Positions 34,323 to 38,109 of a DNA stretch of 38,109 nt are shown one piece after another; position 1 is the first letter of the stretch; every line of letters starts with the position of its first letter. Both the position numbers and the translations under genes were made by a program. Origin of the DNA: Bacteroidales bacterium (GTDB taxonomy: Bacteria; Bacteroidota; Bacteroidia; Bacteroidales; UBA10428); the NCBI GenBank assembly GCA_016934055.1, contig JAFGTR010000001.1, forward strand, positions 1-38,109. Reading direction: 5' to 3'. Under the pieces are notes generated by a model. That model was not told where the DNA came from, made no database searches, and saw only the letters and a list, made by a program, of their open reading frames with translations.

Positions 34323-36974
34323 TCATTTCACCAGCACCTTTTCTCTTAAACAAGCGTTATCTGTATTGACCGTGAGTATATAAATGCCTTTTTCGATACC
34401 TGACATATCTATGTATTCATGGTATGTTCTGTTTATTTCACGGTTCATGACTATCTTTCCGTCCATTGATATAAGCCTGATACTTGTGATTTTGTGTGAA
34501 TCCTTTGTCTCAACATGCAGAAATTGTGTGGCCGGAACCGGGTAAACAGAAATTTCAATTTCATTGAGCAGGGGCTCCATACCCTGCAATTCACTGTGCC
34601 AGTCGAACTGCATCCAGTTGATGTTCAGGCCGGCTTTGTTAAAAGTAAATTTCAACTCATGTTGTCCTTCCGTGAATCCGATCTGAACGGTATCACTGGT
34701 CCAGTCCTGCCAGTCAGACGTTGCCGGCAGCGTTATGTTTTGTACAGTTTCACCGTCGATGCTGACATCGAAATCCCCCTCATAACCGGCATGTCGGAAC
34801 ACAACCAGGTATTCGCCCTCATAGGATATATCAATATCATAGATCACCCAATCACCTGCATCCACGTAACCCAGGTTCATACCGCCTCCTGCATCAGAGG
34901 TGGCTTCGGTCTGCAGCCCTGTCATGGATGAATAATCTTCAGCTTCAATCCTGAAAGATTTTCTCATACCATTCTGTGATACAGAAATTGAATCTGTCAG
35001 CATACCATTATTATAAACATAGATCAGGCCAACCCTGGTTGTATCGTCAGGGTTATCTGTTTTGCTGAATACGCCAATGACAGCACTTCCGCTGCCTGAT
35101 TCTGTGGTCAACCCAATCCAGCCTGCATCCGGAGACAGGGTCCATGCTGTATTACCCTCGATTGTTAGCTGATATTCATAACCGGCTTTATAAGGCAGGG
35201 TAATCTTATTTGAAGAAATACTGAAATAAACAGGCATGGTATCAACAAAGTGATTGAGATATTCACACTGAACAGCCCCTGCCAGGAATGCCAGTGGTGC
35301 ATTCCAGTTTATGGCTATTTCGTTGGTTGAGTAGCTGCATTGCAGGTCGGCGTAAGCTCTGGCCGGCAAGGTTGAAGGATAAGATGATGCGCCGCAGTCA
35401 TCATTGACATTGCCCGGATTTGGCCCTCCGGCAAGGAAACCCGGTATGGGTTCTGCAATGCCGTCAGCCCCTGACGGTCGGTGATGAATATGCATCGGCC
35501 GTTTGGTGCCGATGCCGGTTACAAAACAATACTGCGTGGCATTCCTGCCCAGCAGGTAATCGAGGATGGATATAGCGGCATTGAAATAGCCGGCATCTCC
35601 GGTCAGCTTAAAAGCCTGCATCAGCAACATACCCACGTTGGCATAAGCACCGTTCCCACCCCAGTAAAAATATTCGCCGGGGATCCTGTAAGGTGTTGTG
35701 ATGGTGTTGTTCTTTGCGCCGGTGATGAGATTAACAAGCTTGTTTTTTGCCAGGGCAGTATCAGCTTCAACCGTTAGGCTATCTCTGTTTACAACCATGG
35801 ATAACAGTCCAAGGGTTCTTACATTGCCCCATCCCGGCAAGTCAAATGTGCTGTTTCCGAGGTTAAATTCAGAATAGTACTGTTCTTCTTTTGTGGTAAC
35901 ATACAGTTCTGCAGCGCACCAGGCAAATTCATCACCAAAAGAGGCGTCGCCGTATGTTCCGGTACTGATGGCCGGATATCCATCTGATGCTGAAGGATTT
36001 CTGAACTGCACATTGGGGTGATCTTTGGCCCATTGCCATGCTTTCTTCGACTGATTCAAGGCCTCGTCAGCCAGCTCAGGCAGGTAATCCCTGTATATAC
36101 GCGCCGTTATGGCCATTATTGCGGCAAAATCAAGTGTGGCCGCTGTGCTCTTGGCAGTGACATAACGGGTGGCTGTGACCTGGGCAGGCATGTTAAAACC
36201 GCTGAAGCTGGCTTCTGTGGTTTTGTGGTAAACCCCGCCGTCGGTCGTGTCCTGCATTGTCATCATCCAGCGGATATTCCATAAAGCTTCGTCAAGAATA
36301 TCGGGAATCCCGTTACCACTTTCAGGTATATTGAGATCCAGTGTGTCAAAATAGTCAGGATAGGTCTCATAGGCCGAAAGAAGTGTAAAGGTTGAAATCC
36401 CCGAATTCACGATATATTTATTATAATCACCTGCATCATACCATCCGTAAGGTGTGGAAATAATTGTGCCTGCAGGTCTGGCTACAGAGGCAGCAGAAGG
36501 ATGCACGACAACAATGGTATCGGGATGGCCGGCTGCCCTGGCATAGATGCCGGCATGCTCAGACAGCAAGGCTGTAGATGCCCTGTTGAAATAAAAAGCT
36601 TTAATGCCTGCTTTCGATAAAGGCGTAAAAACATCATCTTTCAATGAAAAAGGCACTGATTTTCCGAGATCATCAACCACTATCACATAACTGCCAGGTG
36701 TTTTCAGCAAAGTAAAATCAGCAATTTTTACATTTTCATCCGAAGAAGGCCAGTAGGCCTCCGGTAAAAACTGTCCTGTATAAACCGTTGAACTTAAATC
36801 AGCGGTTTTTATTTCGAAACTGTCGGCCTGTGTATTTACGACAGCCGCCCGCTTTATTGAATTGGGCAAAAATCCCGCCTGGTTAAGGCGGATGTCATAG
36901 CTTAAGTTTTGTGCAACTGTGAAGGATGAAACAAGGGTTGACATTATTGCCGACAGTAAAATTTTGCTTTTCAT
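34323..36974 (-). CDS. GH9 endoglucanase with BACON-like, CBM6 and T9SS domains
   Basis: 883 residues. Signal peptide 1-21 (SSFTVAQ). About 23-110 is the N-terminal Ig-like domain of GH9 (CelD_N), starting YDIRLNQAGFLPNS. The (alpha/alpha)6 catalytic domain covers about 115-580: GWYDAGDYNKY with catalytic Asp180 and Asp183, IPESGNGIPDILDEALWN, MHIHHRPSG with His497/498, and YSTNEIAINWNAPLAFLAG with acid Glu552. It is an inverting beta-1,4-glucanase, probably on cellulose, glucomannan or xyloglucan. A BACON-like domain (about 583-673), a CBM6 (about 680-800: RIEAEDYSSM, GYVDAGDWVIYDIDI, HELKFTFNKAGLNINWMQF) and a T9SS tail (IEISVYPVPATQFLHVET to KGIYILTV) follow. Family and residues are clear; the exact substrate is not. 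A promoter core lies 54 nt upstream. Confidence 0.93.
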   Translation of the reverse strand: MKSKILLSAIMSTLVSSFTVAQNLSYDIRLNQAGFLPNSIKRAAVVNTQADSFEIKTADLSSTVYTGQFLPEAYWPSSDENVKIADFTLLKTPGSYVIVVDDLGKSVPFSLKDDVFTPLSKAGIKAFYFNRASTALLSEHAGIYARAAGHPDTIVVVHPSAASVARPAGTIISTPYGWYDAGDYNKYIVNSGISTFTLLSAYETYPDYFDTLDLNIPESGNGIPDILDEALWNIRWMMTMQDTTDGGVYHKTTEASFSGFNMPAQVTATRYVTAKSTAATLDFAAIMAITARIYRDYLPELADEALNQSKKAWQWAKDHPNVQFRNPSASDGYPAISTGTYGDASFGDEFAWCAAELYVTTKEEQYYSEFNLGNSTFDLPGWGNVRTLGLLSMVVNRDSLTVEADTALAKNKLVNLITGAKNNTITTPYRIPGEYFYWGGNGAYANVGMLLMQAFKLTGDAGYFNAAISILDYLLGRNATQYCFVTGIGTKRPMHIHHRPSGADGIAEPIPGFLAGGPNPGNVNDDCGASSYPSTLPARAYADLQCSYSTNEIAINWNAPLAFLAGAVQCEYLNHFVDTMPVYFSISSNKITLPYKAGYEYQLTIEGNTAWTLSPDAGWIGLTTESGSGSAVIGVFSKTDNPDDTTRVGLIYVYNNGMLTDSISVSQNGMRKSFRIEAEDYSSMTGLQTEATSDAGGGMNLGYVDAGDWVIYDIDISYEGEYLVVFRHAGYEGDFDVSIDGETVQNITLPATSDWQDWTSDTVQIGFTEGQHELKFTFNKAGLNINWMQFDWHSELQGMEPLLNEIEISVYPVPATQFLHVETKDSHKITSIRLISMDGKIVMNREINRTYHEYIDMSGIEKGIYILTVNTDNACLREKVLVK

Positions 36975-37027
36975 AATTAATTATGTTTGTTCAAACCGGA
37001 CTTTATTACTTTTTCAGAAATTCCGCT

Positions 37028-37035
37028 CAAATCTA
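37028..37035 (-). promoter_or_regulatory. Bacteroidota -7 promoter core (TAGATTTG on minus strand)
   Basis: CAAATCTA on the plus strand is an exact TAnnTTTG on the minus strand, 54 nt before the GH9 ATG at 36974, giving a leader of about 47 nt. The same octamer, TAGATTTG, precedes the beta-helix gene at 22790. A -33 TTG was not evident. Confidence 0.45.
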
Positions 37036-37073
37036 AGAATTATTCTAAGTTTTTCGCTTTGTTTTATTCGTGA

Positions 37074-37134
37074 GACTCAAATTTCAAAAACGCAGTGCAC
37101 TTACCTGATGCAAGCAGGTTGAAATTTGTAAGTC
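37074..37134. repeat. Inverted repeat upstream of the GH9 promoter
   Basis: CAAATTTCAA (37078-37087) and TTGAAATTTG (37119-37128) are perfect 10-bp arms, extended by GACT (37074-37077) and AGTC (37131-37134) with a 2-nt bulge. A second pair, GCAGGTT/AACCTGC, overlaps it (37114-37120, 37136-37142). It lies 40 nt after the phosphoesterase stop and upstream of the GH9 -7 core, so it could end the upstream transcript or bind a regulator. Confidence 0.5.
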
Positions 37135-37173
37135 GAACCTGCGGCAGGCAGGTGCGTTATGGTTTTCATCCTG

Positions 37174-37911
37174 TTAATTTTCATGCTCCTGGAGTAACCT
37201 TATGAATCCGGGCCCGATGCCGTTACGGTCAATATCGAGTCTGAGATACCCTGCATTGATATTATCATCCTGCAAAGCATCCATAATAATGTGCATTGTG
37301 TTTCCAAAAAACTGTACATTTTTTTCATGATCGTGTCCGGTAACCACCATGTCTACTTTATATCTCATGAACAAGTCCAGTAAAGCGTGGATTTCTTCTA
37401 CACGTGGGTTTGTACTGCTGGTTTTTCTGGGTCTGAACAGATTAACATGTGTAAAAAGCACACAATACCGGTAATTGTTACGTTCGTTCTTCAACAGGGA
37501 TTTAAGCCAGTCCGATTGCCTGCTTCCCAGCGTGCCGCCTCCGGAATCAAGACAAATAAACAGGTCCCTCGCAGAGGGTGTTTTAACTGTAAAACTGTAT
37601 GTTGAAGATCCAAATCTTGAATAAAACTCGTCCCAGCCTTTAAAGTAAAGATCGTGGTTTCCTGCTATGGGAAATATGGCCAGGGTATCGCAATCAGCAA
37701 TAATGCTTTCAACAACCTCATAATCATTAACCTGTCCTGTGGTTATATCGCCAACGAGGGTCAGGGCAGTGGCATTTTCATTTTGTGCTTCTTCCAGGAA
37801 AGCCTGAAAATTGGCGGTGCCTCCCATATGGCTGTCACCCATTGAAAAAATTGTATAATTCTCGCCGGGTATCACCAATTCCCGGGGTGAATGTGATTCA
37901 TTCCACACCAT
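37174..37911 (-). CDS. Calcineurin-like metallophosphoesterase, 5'-truncated lipoprotein
   Basis: 245 residues from the first ATG (37911). The metal-binding motifs of the calcineurin-like fold are present in order: FSMGDSHMGG (DxH), TLVGDITTG (GD), PIAGNHDLY (GNHD), FTHVNLF (H) and VVTGHDHEKN (GHDH). It hydrolyses phosphate mono- or diesters; the substrate is unknown. The frame stays open upstream to 38032 and encodes NIIGLVVFGSIFSSC then EEIDLNGAL, a lipoprotein signal with an acidic surface-type tail. No ATG, GTG or TTG lies in that extension. An insertion sequence ends right there, so the original start was probably lost. If translation begins at 37911 the protein would be cytosolic, unlike its relatives; it may be a pseudogene. 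It is upstream of the GH9 gene on the same strand. Confidence 0.8.
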   Translation of the reverse strand: MVWNESHSPRELVIPGENYTIFSMGDSHMGGTANFQAFLEEAQNENATALTLVGDITTGQVNDYEVVESIIADCDTLAIFPIAGNHDLYFKGWDEFYSRFGSSTYSFTVKTPSARDLFICLDSGGGTLGSRQSDWLKSLLKNERNNYRYCVLFTHVNLFRPRKTSSTNPRVEEIHALLDLFMRYKVDMVVTGHDHEKNVQFFGNTMHIIMDALQDDNINAGYLRLDIDRNGIGPGFIRLLQEHEN

Positions 37912-38022
37912 TGATTCTTCAAAACGCTTATCTACAGCTTTGTAAGAAATCAGGGCTCCGTTCAGGTCTATTTCTTCACACGAAGAAAAAATCGAGCCAA
38001 AAACAACCAGTCCGATTATATT

Positions 38023-38109
38023 TGTCTTATCCTAAAATATGGCTACAGGTTAAACAATAAATTAAGCTACATTTTCAAAGACCATATTCGGAGTTTTATA
38101 ACCTAAAGA
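38023..38109 (-). mobile_element. End of an insertion sequence (IS3-like), remainder beyond window
   Basis: From the right edge inward: a transposase C-terminus (38062-38109), a short AT-rich stretch and a putative terminal inverted repeat which on the plus strand reads TGTCTTATCCTAAAATATGG from 38023, beginning with TG as IS3-family ends do. The boundary is placed where the lipoprotein frame resumes. The other end and the target duplication are outside the window. Confidence 0.55.
38062..38109 (-). CDS. Transposase C-terminus (partial, IS3-family type)
   Basis: Only the last 15 codons are visible: SLGYKTPNMVFENVA then TAA at 38062-38064. The pattern LGYKTPxxV is the usual ending of the integrase-core (rve) transposases of IS3 and related families. 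The 5' part lies beyond the right edge. The call rests on this short match and on the IS-like end that follows. Confidence 0.55.
   Translation of the reverse strand, partial: SLGYKTPNMVFENVA

Overview
The window looks like a chromosomal segment of a free-living or sediment-type Bacteroidota (Bacteroidales/Marinilabiliales-like; inferred). The basis is SusC/SusD pairs, type IX secretion (T9SS) C-terminal tails on four enzymes or surface proteins, many lipoproteins with acidic residues after the lipobox Cys, and three exact TAnnTTTG promoter cores. No rRNA, tRNA or CRISPR array was seen.

Layout. (1) 1-13079, minus strand: one operon-like block of six genes in transcription order: four-module fasciclin lipoprotein, SusC, SusD, two-module fasciclin lipoprotein, SusC, SusD (the last running off the left edge). 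These are two tandem outer-membrane glycan importers, each preceded by a FAS1-domain surface lipoprotein. (2) 13583-14185, plus strand: a small lipoprotein of unknown function, then a repeat-bearing spacer. (3) 14584-22275, minus strand: two FIST-domain proteins, a histidine kinase, a PL1 pectate lyase and a CE8 pectin methylesterase. The FIST/kinase set resembles NosP-type nitric oxide sensing modules and lies 44 nt upstream of the lyase. A MITE-like element separates the two FIST genes. (4) 22974-24833, plus strand: a right-handed beta-helix lipoprotein, convergent across a clear terminator with (5) 24922-30171, minus strand: a 1749-residue T9SS protein holding five copies of a roughly 125-residue module I cannot name, ASH-type Ig domains and cadherin-like repeats. 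(6) 30334-30660: remnant of an EcsC-family gene. (7) 30768-34216, plus strand: a secreted hypothetical protein, an MFS sugar/H+ symporter and a UroD-like methyltransferase. (8) 34323-36974, minus strand: a GH9 cellulase with BACON-like, CBM6 and T9SS domains. (9) 37174-38022, minus strand: a metallophosphoesterase lipoprotein whose start codon seems to have been removed by an insertion sequence; the end of that element's transposase occupies the right edge.

Taken together this is a plant cell-wall (pectin plus cellulose) locus. Secreted PME and pectate lyase would de-esterify and cut homogalacturonan, GH9 would cut cellulose or other beta-1,4-glucan, and the SusCD pairs with FAS1 lipoproteins would bind and import fragments. 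The sugar symporter carries monosaccharides across the inner membrane. The substrate of the SusCD pairs cannot be fixed from the sequence, and no GH28, GH105 or Kdu-type genes are in the window.
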